64,000 bases of DNA from 40-80 sp040394775 (GTDB lineage Bacteria; Bacteroidota; Bacteroidia; Flavobacteriales_D; Crocinitomicaceae), in NCBI GenBank assembly GCA_040394775.1, contig JBEBRN010000001.1, positions 1-64,000 on the forward strand, read 5' to 3'. How positions within the stretch are numbered: position 1 is the first letter of the stretch; every line of letters begins with the position of its first letter. The position numbers and the translations under genes are program-made. Below the pieces are notes generated by a model. The model saw only the letters and a list, made by a program, of their open reading frames with translations, was not told where the DNA came from and searched no databases. Below are positions 51,149 to 58,263 of this stretch, piece after piece.

Positions 51149-53137
51149 TTATTTTTTTGGTCCTGGAGCATTTTCTCCTGTTCCGAATTGAATTGGGGTA
51201 TTACTTCCTGCTGGAGATACGCGAATATATCCAGACATTTCTTGGTGCAAAGCACTACAGAAGTCGGTACAATAGAAAGGTGTAATTCCTGCTAATTTAG
51301 GATACCATTTCAAGGTCTGTGTTTCACCTGGCATGATTAATAATTCAGCCGTTTGAGCACCTTTAATAGCAAATCCATGAGGAACATCCCAATCTTGCTC
51401 TAAGTTTGTTAAGTGGAAATACACCTCATCTCCTACTTTAATTCCCTCGATGTTATCTGGAGACAAGTGACTTCTAATCATAGACATGTAAACATGTACT
51501 TTGTTTCCATCTCGTACCACTCTTGTTTCACTCTCTTTTTTAACAGCGTATGGATGTTTGTTATCCTCAATTTTATAGAACTTTTTAGAATTCTCAGCAA
51601 TCTTACTTGCTGGAATAATCTGACTATAGTGAGGCTCTCCAATCGTTGGGAAATCTAATAGTAATTGCATTTTTTCTCCTGAGATATCATATAACTGAGC
51701 GCTCTGAGTTAATTCAGGTCCTGTTGGTAGATATCTATCTTTCGTAATCTTGTTATACGCAACAACATATTTTCCAGTTGGCTTTCTTGTATCTCCTCCA
51801 GGAACTGTTAAGTGACCGATTGAGTAATAAGTAGGAACACGATCAATAATTTGAAGCGTTTTCACATTCCATTTTACGATTTCAGAAGAAACGAAGAATG
51901 ATGTATAGGCATTTCCTTTATCATCAAACTCTGTATGTAACGGTCCTAATCCTGGCTTTTCAACTTCACCATGAAGAACAGATTCGTACTTCAATACGTG
52001 GAAACCATCATATTCTCCGTCAAAATCTTTATTTTCAATAGCTTTTTTAATTTTTGCAAATGAAAACACCGGTAAAAGTGCGGCTAATTTTCCACTACCA
52101 ACAATGTATTCACCAGATGGGTCAACGTCTGTTCCGTGAGGTGATTTTGGACAAGGCATAAAATAACAAACTTCTCTTAATTGATCAGCTGTTAATGTCA
52201 ATACCTCTGTTTTGATTGTTGAAGAAGCAGAATGCGTTTCTTCATTCCATTGGTTATGAGCATAACGAACGGACTTCTTTTTTCCTTTCCCAGCTTTAAT
52301 CATTGCCTCTGCTTTTTTCCAGTTGACAGCCATAATAAAGTCTTTGTCTCTTTGAGAAGCATTCACTTCTAGAAGCGTATATGCTTTTTCAGTATTATAG
52401 GTAGAGAAGAAGAACCATCCACTACTTGGTCCTTTACCACTGTGGCTAAGGTCAAAATTCAAAGGAGGTAACTCTAGTTGGAAAGAAATATCCATTTCTC
52501 CACTTTTCGGATCAACACCAATGAAACTAATTGTTCCTTTAAAGTTGTCTTTATACGTATGGATAGGATATTCAACCCCGTCATCAGGCACACTAAAACG
52601 TGTTCCAGCTACCACATACTCAGTGTTTTCAGTAATGAAAGGAGAAGAGTGATTTCCCGCACTGTTGGGTAATTCGATGATTTCAACTGTTTTGAACGTT
52701 TTTAAATCAATTCGAGCAACTCTAGGTGTGTTATTTCCATTCACAAACACCCATCTACCATCCATTACTCCATCTGTTTGAGAAACTTGAACGTGGTGTA
52801 AGTCATCATAAGGAACAAAACCATGAGATGTATTTAACATGGGTAATGTTTCTTCACTATAACCGTATCCATTCTCAGGATTCTGTGAAAAAACAGGAAG
52901 TACTTTTAACAGACGCGCAGATGGAAAACCATATACCGCTAATTGACCGCTAAATCCACCCGATACGAATGCATATAAATCGTCATATTTACCTGGTGCA
53001 ACATATACTTTTTCTGCTGCTCCAGCAGTAACAGCAGAACCTGCTGTTTTAGGTTTACAACCCGTGACACTTGTGATTAGTGTCAGACCGAAACTCAGCA
53101 ATAAAGCCTGTTTGGTTTTGTTTTTAAATTTTATCAT
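51149..53137 (-). CDS. nosZ: Clade II (Sec-type) nitrous oxide reductase
   Basis: The 662-residue protein is NosZ, which reduces N2O to N2. There is no twin-arginine motif; a Sec-type signal ends in SVTGCKPK, so Cys27 may be lipidated. The N-terminal seven-bladed propeller supplies the CuZ histidines, with YDDLHHVQVSQTDG, NSAGNHSSPF, SPHGTDVDPSG, GPLHTEFDD and IGHLTVPGGDT. The C-terminal cupredoxin domain carries CuA: C623, C627, H631 and M634 in FYCTDFCSALHQEM, plus a histidine in VPHGFAI. The lack of a Tat signal and the cluster content place it in clade II, common in Bacteroidota. No nirS, nirK or norB lies in the window. Confidence 0.96.
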   Translation of the reverse strand: MIKFKNKTKQALLLSFGLTLITSVTGCKPKTAGSAVTAGAAEKVYVAPGKYDDLYAFVSGGFSGQLAVYGFPSARLLKVLPVFSQNPENGYGYSEETLPMLNTSHGFVPYDDLHHVQVSQTDGVMDGRWVFVNGNNTPRVARIDLKTFKTVEIIELPNSAGNHSSPFITENTEYVVAGTRFSVPDDGVEYPIHTYKDNFKGTISFIGVDPKSGEMDISFQLELPPLNFDLSHSGKGPSSGWFFFSTYNTEKAYTLLEVNASQRDKDFIMAVNWKKAEAMIKAGKGKKKSVRYAHNQWNEETHSASSTIKTEVLTLTADQLREVCYFMPCPKSPHGTDVDPSGEYIVGSGKLAALLPVFSFAKIKKAIENKDFDGEYDGFHVLKYESVLHGEVEKPGLGPLHTEFDDKGNAYTSFFVSSEIVKWNVKTLQIIDRVPTYYSIGHLTVPGGDTRKPTGKYVVAYNKITKDRYLPTGPELTQSAQLYDISGEKMQLLLDFPTIGEPHYSQIIPASKIAENSKKFYKIEDNKHPYAVKKESETRVVRDGNKVHVYMSMIRSHLSPDNIEGIKVGDEVYFHLTNLEQDWDVPHGFAIKGAQTAELLIMPGETQTLKWYPKLAGITPFYCTDFCSALHQEMSGYIRVSPAGSNTPIQFGTGENAPGPKK

Positions 53138-53207
53138 CTTTTTTATTTTAATCGTTAATTGAATCTTAGTTATGGATTAAATACTTAAAAATTAATTTTG
53201 AATTTTA

Positions 53208-53657
53208 TTATTTCTCGTCATTTTGCCTCATAAATTCTAAAAGGGCAAAAGCAGCGTCTTCATTCACATCTTGATTTGGCATACGCACCAAACAGATTTC
53301 AAGTTGTGCTTGTAATTTTGGGTCTTTATCAATCATCAAATCAGGATTAGTCACAAAATTGAGTATCCATGCTGGAGTGTGTCTTTTAGTAACATTTTTC
53401 CATCCTGGACCAACTAAACGCTCGTCAGTCAACTTATGACAACTCTGACATTTAACTTCCGAAATATTCTTCCCCTTTTTTGCTAAAGCAGGATTTAAGG
53501 CTTCTAATTCTATATTCTCAAACTTTCCCTCACCCCGATTTGGATCGTACTCTTCTGTAGTTGGAAGCGGTTGAGCGGATACGTTCTCATTTACCTTATC
53601 GTTTTTACAAGCAATAAGTGTAAAGCCTAGAAAACATATATAAATGATCTTCTTCAT
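53208..53657 (-). CDS. Lipoprotein c-type cytochrome of the nos operon
   Basis: This 149-residue monohaem cytochrome c has a lipoprotein signal (LIACKND, Cys at 17) and the haem site CQSCHKLTDERLVGPGW near residue 70, with the axial His in CxxCH. The distal Met is probably in VRMPNQ near 128. It lies 70 bp upstream of nosZ on the same strand. As first gene of the operon it is the likely electron donor to the CuA site, replacing NosR or cytochrome c2 of clade I organisms. The source of its electrons (quinol via a bc1-type or alternative complex) is not in the window. Confidence 0.9.
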   Translation of the reverse strand: MKKIIYICFLGFTLIACKNDKVNENVSAQPLPTTEEYDPNRGEGKFENIELEALNPALAKKGKNISEVKCQSCHKLTDERLVGPGWKNVTKRHTPAWILNFVTNPDLMIDKDPKLQAQLEICLVRMPNQDVNEDAAFALLEFMRQNDEK

Positions 53658-53681
53658 ACTTCTTCATTTAAATTCTTAAAA

Positions 53682-53725
53682 CAAAATTAGAGGTTGTTAA
53701 CTTCTTACGAAATGACTTTGGTCAT
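53682..53725 (-). promoter_or_regulatory. nos promoter with Crp/Fnr-like palindrome
   Basis: On the minus strand TAATTTTG (53682-53689) matches TAnnTTTG 25 bp before the cytochrome start. A perfect palindrome ATGAC-N4-GTCAT (53712-53725) ends 22 bp upstream of that box, which puts its centre at about -40.5, the class II activator position. The form (5-bp arms, 4-bp spacer) is like FNR-family sites. Which regulator binds is unknown. Confidence 0.65.
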
Positions 53726-53979
53726 ATTTCAAAATATAACATTTTTTCAGCCATCTAAAAATAGATTATTCTTTATCAATCATATAAAGATAACACTATA
53801 GTCTTCATTTTAACAATTTTTTACGCCTTATAAGCGTTTAAGCTGTTTTGTAAAGAAAATCTTATGGTGAAAAATGAGAAAATAGTTAAGAAAGCAGAAC
53901 GTTTATCTATTAAGAAAGCAGTATTCTGTACAACTAAAAAAGAAGTGATAAAAGAGAAGAAATATGGAATGTACGAAAA
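53726..53979. other. Spacer between nos promoter and ytxJ
   Basis: AT-rich DNA between the nos promoter and the 3' end of ytxJ, holding a possible small plus-strand frame that starts at 53864. I see no terminator for ytxJ here. The stretch rich in A on the plus strand is otherwise featureless. Confidence 0.4.
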
Positions 53980-54028
53980 TTACAATCCTAAAAATGACTT
54001 TATTTTACTTACATCGATACCATTATGA
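53864..54028 (+). CDS. Possible 54-residue lysine-rich small protein
   Basis: An ATG at 53864, preceded by AAAGAAAAT, opens a 54-codon frame rich in Lys and Glu (MVKNEKIVKKAERLSI at the N-terminus, FILLTSIPL at the C-terminus), ending with TGA. Its last 49 bp overlap the 3' end of ytxJ in the opposite direction. The codon pattern is compatible with coding, but such a short frame in A-rich DNA could occur by chance. No family is recognised. Confidence 0.25.
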   Translation: MVKNEKIVKKAERLSIKKAVFCTTKKEVIKEKKYGMYENYNPKNDFILLTSIPL

Positions 54029-54333
54029 GAAAAAGAAATATTATTTCCCTTGGTATCTTGAATAAGCAATTGTGGCGATTGATGAACAATGTTCCACTTT
54101 TCGGCAATATAATTGGATAATTCACGATTTTCCCTTACTTCAATAAAAGCGAGCCTTACATCTTCAAGGTTAAATTCATTTTCGAATTGTTTTAAAGCCA
54201 TTCTTGATATAGGACAACGTTCGCTATGTTTGAATATTAGCAAAGGAGTTGCGCTATCAATTATCATGGCATCTAATTCTTCAACAGATGAAGGAATAGA
54301 CCAATTAAGTGTTTTTGATGAAGAAGAGAACAT
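53980..54333 (-). CDS. ytxJ: YtxJ/BrxC-type monothiol bacilliredoxin
   Basis: This 117-residue thioredoxin-fold protein has the YtxJ signature LIFKHSERCPISRMAL (about 32-47), with a single redox cysteine in the position of the thioredoxin active site. SPQLLIQDTKGNNISFSHNGID carries the cis-Pro block. In Firmicutes the family reduces bacillithiolated proteins, and Bacteroidota genomes often carry it too. It shares one base with the pheS stop (TAATG), so it is the second gene of a pheS-ytxJ pair. Bacillithiol synthesis genes are not in the window. Confidence 0.87.
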   Translation of the reverse strand: MFSSSSKTLNWSIPSSVEELDAMIIDSATPLLIFKHSERCPISRMALKQFENEFNLEDVRLAFIEVRENRELSNYIAEKWNIVHQSPQLLIQDTKGNNISFSHNGIDVSKIKSFLGL

Positions 54334-55355
54334 TATAATACGGGTGTAAATTGTTTTAAAAATCGTAAATCATTTTCAGAGTATAAACGCAAATCATTCA
54401 CTTTATATTTTAACTGAGTAATTCGCTCGACACCCATTCCGAAAGCAAAACCAGAATAAATTTTTGAGTCAATTCCAGACGCTTCTAGTACATTCGGGTC
54501 TACCATACCACAACCTAAAATTTCGAGCCAGCCGGTATATTTACACACATTACATCCTTTCGAATTGCAAATGGAACAAGAAACATCCACTTCGGCACTT
54601 GGTTCGGTAAACGGAAAATACGATGGTCGCATTCTTATTTTAGACTGTTCACCAAACATTTCTTTGGCAAAGTATTCAAGTGTTTGTTTTAAATCCGCGA
54701 ATGATACATTTTTATCAATGTACAGTCCTTCAACTTGATGGAAAAAACAATGGGCACGTGCTGAAATTGCTTCATTACGGTACACTCTTCCTGGAGAAAT
54801 GGTGCGAATAGGCGGTTTTGTATTTTCCATTACACGTACTTGAACGGAAGAAGTATGTGTTCTCAAAGCCATTTCAGTTTCCCCTTTTTCGATGAAGAAA
54901 GTATCTTGCATATCACGCGCAGGATGTTCAGGTGGAAAATTTAAAGCAGAGAAATTATGCCAATCATCTTCTATTTCAGGACCTTCGGAAATATTAAATC
55001 CAATACGATTGAACAATTCAATGATTTCATTTTTCACTAACGAAATTGGGTGGTGTGATCCTACCGAAAATTCTTCACCCGAACGCGAAAAATCAATTGA
55101 TTTAGAATCTATATTGGTCGTTTCGAGTTTTTCTTTTAGTTCAGCATGTTTTGTCTCTGCAAAATCACGTAATTCATTAATTAGCTGACCTATTTCTCTT
55201 TTTTGATCATTCGGAACTTGTTTAAGTTGACCAAATAAATCTTTTATAGATCCTTTTGAACCTATAAATTCAATACGGTATGCTTCTAAATCTGTCAGGT
55301 TTAAGATAGTGTATGACTCAATTTTAGACTTGATGGATTGTATTAATTCTCTCAT
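54333..55355 (-). CDS. pheS: Phenylalanine-tRNA ligase alpha subunit
   Basis: This 340-residue protein is PheS, the catalytic half of the alpha2-beta2 phenylalanyl-tRNA synthetase. An N-terminal coiled-coil arm (about 1-85) is followed by the class II core. Motif 1 is near IGFNISEGPEIEDDWHNFSALNFP and motif 2 near RTISPGRVYRNEAISARAHCFFHQVEG. RMRPSYFPFTEPSAEV binds the amino acid, and motif 3 is GFAFGMGVERITQLKY. Length is normal. pheT is not in the window, so the two subunits are unlinked here, as in many Bacteroidota. Confidence 0.97.
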   Translation of the reverse strand: MRELIQSIKSKIESYTILNLTDLEAYRIEFIGSKGSIKDLFGQLKQVPNDQKREIGQLINELRDFAETKHAELKEKLETTNIDSKSIDFSRSGEEFSVGSHHPISLVKNEIIELFNRIGFNISEGPEIEDDWHNFSALNFPPEHPARDMQDTFFIEKGETEMALRTHTSSVQVRVMENTKPPIRTISPGRVYRNEAISARAHCFFHQVEGLYIDKNVSFADLKQTLEYFAKEMFGEQSKIRMRPSYFPFTEPSAEVDVSCSICNSKGCNVCKYTGWLEILGCGMVDPNVLEASGIDSKIYSGFAFGMGVERITQLKYKVNDLRLYSENDLRFLKQFTPVL

Positions 55356-55450
55356 GGTGTAACTTAATCAATAAATAACCGTTTAATATTTCGGTATTAC
55401 AAATTAACATTTGATATTGCAATTATCAAAGCTTTTTCATTAATTTGTGA

Positions 55451-55458
55451 TACTTTTG
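55451..55458 (+). promoter_or_regulatory. -7 box of the lipoprotein pair
   Basis: TACTTTTG matches TAnnTTTG, 45 bp upstream of the ATG at 55504. It is the only strong match between the divergent pheS and lipoprotein genes. A TTG at the normal distance is not obvious. Confidence 0.5.
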
Positions 55459-55503
55459 TAAACCTTTTGGTTGTTAATTACGTTATTACAGTATATTTGA
55501 ATT

Positions 55504-55884
55504 ATGAAAAACTTAATCAAGACATCCGTTTTGCTATTTATCGCCGTTTCTTTTATGACATTTACGTCGTGTAAGAAAGAGCCTTCGATTTTGAAGGTTT
55601 ATGTGAAATCATCAGCAAATCAACTTGTTCCTGGAGCAAGAGTAACAATAGCAGGAGATATTTACTCTAACCCTGCAACTAGAGAATACCAAGATACGGC
55701 TATTACAAATTCGACAGGATATGCTACTTTCGATATGGATAAATATTTTGGTTCAAAACCTGAAAAAGGTGAAGTAGGATACTTTGATGTATATATTAAG
55801 AGTGATAATAAGAACGGGAAAATTGATGGTGCCCGCGTGAGAGTCCACATTACAAATGTAGAAACGGTTAAACTCGAAAACTAA
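55504..55884 (+). CDS. Lipoprotein with carboxypeptidase-regulatory-like fold (paralogue 1)
   Basis: This 126-residue lipoprotein has a signal and lipobox MTFTSCKKE (Cys near 23). A single beta-sandwich follows: ILKVYVKSSANQLVPGARVTI, then YQDTAITNSTGYATFDM, and a C-terminal VRVHITNVETVKLEN. The pattern of strand, Gly/Thr turn and TxxxGxAxF is that of carboxypeptidase-regulatory or transthyretin-like domains. The gene that overlaps its stop by one base encodes a similar protein. Function is unknown; a small surface or periplasmic adhesin or assembly factor is possible. The pair has its own promoter and terminator. Confidence 0.75.
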   Translation: MKNLIKTSVLLFIAVSFMTFTSCKKEPSILKVYVKSSANQLVPGARVTIAGDIYSNPATREYQDTAITNSTGYATFDMDKYFGSKPEKGEVGYFDVYIKSDNKNGKIDGARVRVHITNVETVKLEN

Positions 55885-56267
55885 TGAATAGAAAATATAT
55901 ATTATTTAGTCTTGCACTATTTACTGTTGTTCTTTTTGGTTGTAACAAAAAGTTAGACACAGTTGCGAAAATCACTATTTATAATAGTTTAGACAATAAA
56001 TTAGTTCCTGAATGTAGAGTTGTTCTATGGGGAAAAGCTAGTGTTGGTCAAGGTAGTCAAGATCAGGGAGATGTCGTTTTATATGATACTGCTTACACTA
56101 ATTCAGTAGGTGAAGCGGTTTTTTATTACAACGAATTATATCAAAAAGGAATGGCTGGAGTCGCTATTTTACAAATTGAAGCGAAGAAAGGAAATTACAA
56201 CGGAAGCGGTATAATAAAGGTGGCCGAAGAGGAAACAAACGAAGCCATTGTTTACATCCAACCGTAG
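55884..56267 (+). CDS. Lipoprotein with carboxypeptidase-regulatory-like fold (paralogue 2)
   Basis: This 127-residue lipoprotein (lipobox VLFGCNKK, Cys at 20) has the same layout as its upstream neighbour: KITIYNSLDNKLVPECRVVLWG, VVLYDTAYTNSVGEAVFYY and ILQIEAKKGNYNG. The shared core (strand, LVP..RV, DTA.TNS.G.A.F) shows that the two arose by duplication, although identity elsewhere is low. Start and preceding stop share one base (TAATG), so they are translated together. A terminator follows. No function can be assigned. Confidence 0.75.
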   Translation: MNRKYILFSLALFTVVLFGCNKKLDTVAKITIYNSLDNKLVPECRVVLWGKASVGQGSQDQGDVVLYDTAYTNSVGEAVFYYNELYQKGMAGVAILQIEAKKGNYNGSGIIKVAEEETNEAIVYIQP

Positions 56268-56285
56268 TAAAAAAAGTATTATTTT

Positions 56286-56314
56286 AAAAAAGTCCGATAA
56301 CTCGGACTTTTTTT
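56286..56314 (+). terminator. Terminator after the lipoprotein pair
   Basis: AAAAAAGTCCGA, a TAAC loop and TCGGACTTTTTTT form a strong intrinsic terminator 19 bp past the stop of the second lipoprotein gene. Confidence 0.92.
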
Positions 56315-56326
56315 ATGCAACATACA

Positions 56327-56358
56327 TTGACAAAAGATGATAATTTTTCGTACTTTTG
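56327..56358 (+). promoter_or_regulatory. Promoter of queA
   Basis: TTG at 56327-56329 and TACTTTTG at 56351-56358, 21 bp apart, match the Bacteroidota promoter form. The queA ATG is 36 bp further on. Confidence 0.65.
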
Positions 56359-56393
56359 CAAACTTGTTATTAACACATACATTCTATTAGAAA

Positions 56394-57452
56394 ATGAGTA
56401 AAATGAAGCTTTCGGATTTCAACTTTAACTTGCCAGAAGAGTTAATTTCTGAATATCCAAGTACCAATAGAGATGAAGCTCGCCTAATGGTTGTCCATAG
56501 AGACACAGGGAAAATCGAACATAAATTATTCAAAGACCTCATCAATTACTTTAGTGAAGGTGATGTGATGATTATGAATAATACCAAAGTTTTTCCTGCT
56601 AGAATGTATGGAAACAAAGAAAAAACAGGCGCGAAAATTGAAGTTTTTCTTTTAAGAGAATTGAATCGCGAGAGCTTGCTTTGGGACGTATTAGTTGATC
56701 CAGCTCGTAAAATTAGAATCGGGAATAAATTATATTTTGGTGAAGATGAGTCATTAGTAGCTGAAGTAATTGACAATACCACTTCGAGAGGACGAACATT
56801 GCGTTTCTTATTTGACGGAACCTACGAAGAGTTTAAAAATAAAATTACAGAATTAGGTGAAACACCTCTTCCTAAGTACATTAAGCGTGAAGTAGAGTCA
56901 ACAGATGAAGATCGTTACCAAACTGTTTATGCTTCAATCGAAGGAGCTGTAGCTGCCCCAACGGCAGGATTACACTTCTCAAAGGGATTACTTAAACGAT
57001 TAGAGTTAAAGGGAATCAACTTTGCCGAATTGACTTTACATATTGGTTTAGGGACGTTTCGTTCTGTAGAAGTAGAGGACTTGACGAAGCACAAAATGGA
57101 CTCAGAGCAAGTTATTATAACTGAAAAGGCGTCTAAAATAGTGAACGAAGGTATTCTTAACAAAAAGAAGGTTTGTGCAGTAGGAACAACTTCTATGCGT
57201 TCTATTGAATCTTCTGTGACTTCCGAAGGATTGTTAAAGCCATTCGATGGATGGACCAATAAGTTTATCTTTCCGCCGTACGAATTTAGTATCGCAAATT
57301 GTATGATTACTAATTTCCATACACCTCACTCCACATTATTAATGATGATTTCAGCGTTCTGTGGACATGAATTAATGAAAGAGATTTACACGATTGCCGT
57401 GAAAGAAAAGTATAAATTCTATTCTTACGGTGACGCAATGTTGATTTTATAA
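56394..57452 (+). CDS. queA: tRNA preQ1(34) S-adenosylmethionine ribosyltransferase-isomerase
   Basis: This 352-residue protein is QueA, which transfers the ribosyl group of SAM to preQ1 in tRNA to make epoxyqueuosine. Family blocks are FNFNLPEELISEYP near the N-terminus, NTKVFPARMYGNK near residue 62, YQTVYASIEGAVAAPTAGLHFS near 180 and NFHTPHSTLLMMISAFCG near 305. Length is standard. It is a single gene with its own promoter and terminator. The other queuosine genes are not in the window. The start may also be MKLSDFNF three codons in. Confidence 0.97.
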   Translation: MSKMKLSDFNFNLPEELISEYPSTNRDEARLMVVHRDTGKIEHKLFKDLINYFSEGDVMIMNNTKVFPARMYGNKEKTGAKIEVFLLRELNRESLLWDVLVDPARKIRIGNKLYFGEDESLVAEVIDNTTSRGRTLRFLFDGTYEEFKNKITELGETPLPKYIKREVESTDEDRYQTVYASIEGAVAAPTAGLHFSKGLLKRLELKGINFAELTLHIGLGTFRSVEVEDLTKHKMDSEQVIITEKASKIVNEGILNKKKVCAVGTTSMRSIESSVTSEGLLKPFDGWTNKFIFPPYEFSIANCMITNFHTPHSTLLMMISAFCGHELMKEIYTIAVKEKYKFYSYGDAMLIL

Positions 57453-57471
57453 ATTAACGATATAGACATTG

Positions 57472-57503
57472 AAAGCGGAGCCTTTAGCTCCGCTTTTTTA
57501 TTT
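57472..57503 (+). terminator. Terminator after queA
   Basis: AAAGCGGAGC, a CTTTA loop and GCTCCGCTTT followed by TTTATTTTT form a strong intrinsic terminator 20 bp past queA. It can also fold for the convergent pdxJ transcript, though the opposite strand lacks a long U tract. Confidence 0.9.
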
Positions 57504-57514
57504 TTCGCTAATAT

Positions 57515-58234
57515 TTAATCCTGTAATAAAAACTTATATTGCTGGATGGTATTTTCTAATCCAAAATACAACGCATCAGAAATGAGTGCATGCCCAATAG
57601 AAACTTCTTCTAAATGGGGCATATTCTGCTTAAAAAATTGAAGGTTCTCTAACGATAAATCATGGCCTGCATTAATTCTTAACCCAAGTTTATGTGCTAA
57701 TTCTGCAGCTATTGTGAATTCCTCAATTGCTTTATCTCTATTAATTGGATAATGATCAGCAAAAGGTCCCGTATAAAACTCAATTCGATCTGTTCCTGTA
57801 TCCTGTGCATATTTGATTAACTCCAAATCCGTACCGATAAAAATTGAGGTACGCACTCCCCAACTTTTTAGCGTAGAAACAATCGACTTTAATTCTTCCA
57901 ATCGTACTTTTGTATCCCAACCTGCATTGGAAGTTAATACGTGAGGAGGATCGGGAACTAACGTTGCCTGAGCAGGACGAATATCGGCTATTATCTTCAT
58001 AAAACGTTCATCTGGATAGCCTTCGATATTGAATTCCGTTTTAACTATTTTTTGCAAACCATAAACATCTTCTGTCGTAATATGACGCTCATCAGGACGA
58101 GGGTGTACCGTAATTCCTTCCGCACCAAAACGCTCACAATCAGCGGCGACTTGAAGTACATTGGGCGTATTTCCACCGCGAGCATTTCGAATGGTAGCGA
58201 TCTTGTTGATATTGACACTTAACTTTGTTGACAT
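57515..58234 (-). CDS. pdxJ: Pyridoxine 5'-phosphate synthase
   Basis: This 239-residue TIM-barrel enzyme condenses 1-deoxy-D-xylulose 5-phosphate with 3-amino-2-oxopropyl phosphate to pyridoxine 5'-phosphate. Family blocks are LSVNINKIATIRNARGGN at the N-terminus, GITVHPRPDERHI near residue 35, NIEGYP near 69, RIEFYTGPFA near 152 and GLRINAGHDLSLENLQFF near 188, then SIGHALISDAL near 217. Length is normal. It shares a strand with the two large unknown genes upstream (29-bp gap) and may belong to their transcript. The pdxA partner is not in the window. Confidence 0.97.
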   Translation of the reverse strand: MSTKLSVNINKIATIRNARGGNTPNVLQVAADCERFGAEGITVHPRPDERHITTEDVYGLQKIVKTEFNIEGYPDERFMKIIADIRPAQATLVPDPPHVLTSNAGWDTKVRLEELKSIVSTLKSWGVRTSIFIGTDLELIKYAQDTGTDRIEFYTGPFADHYPINRDKAIEEFTIAAELAHKLGLRINAGHDLSLENLQFFKQNMPHLEEVSIGHALISDALYFGLENTIQQYKFLLQD

Positions 58235-58263
58235 TGTTTATTCGTATTAAATTCAGTTGATAA

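Noticed and set aside
51149..53137. Twin-arginine signal for NosZ
   Set aside because: No RR motif is present in the N-terminal 30 residues; the signal is a Sec/SPII type.
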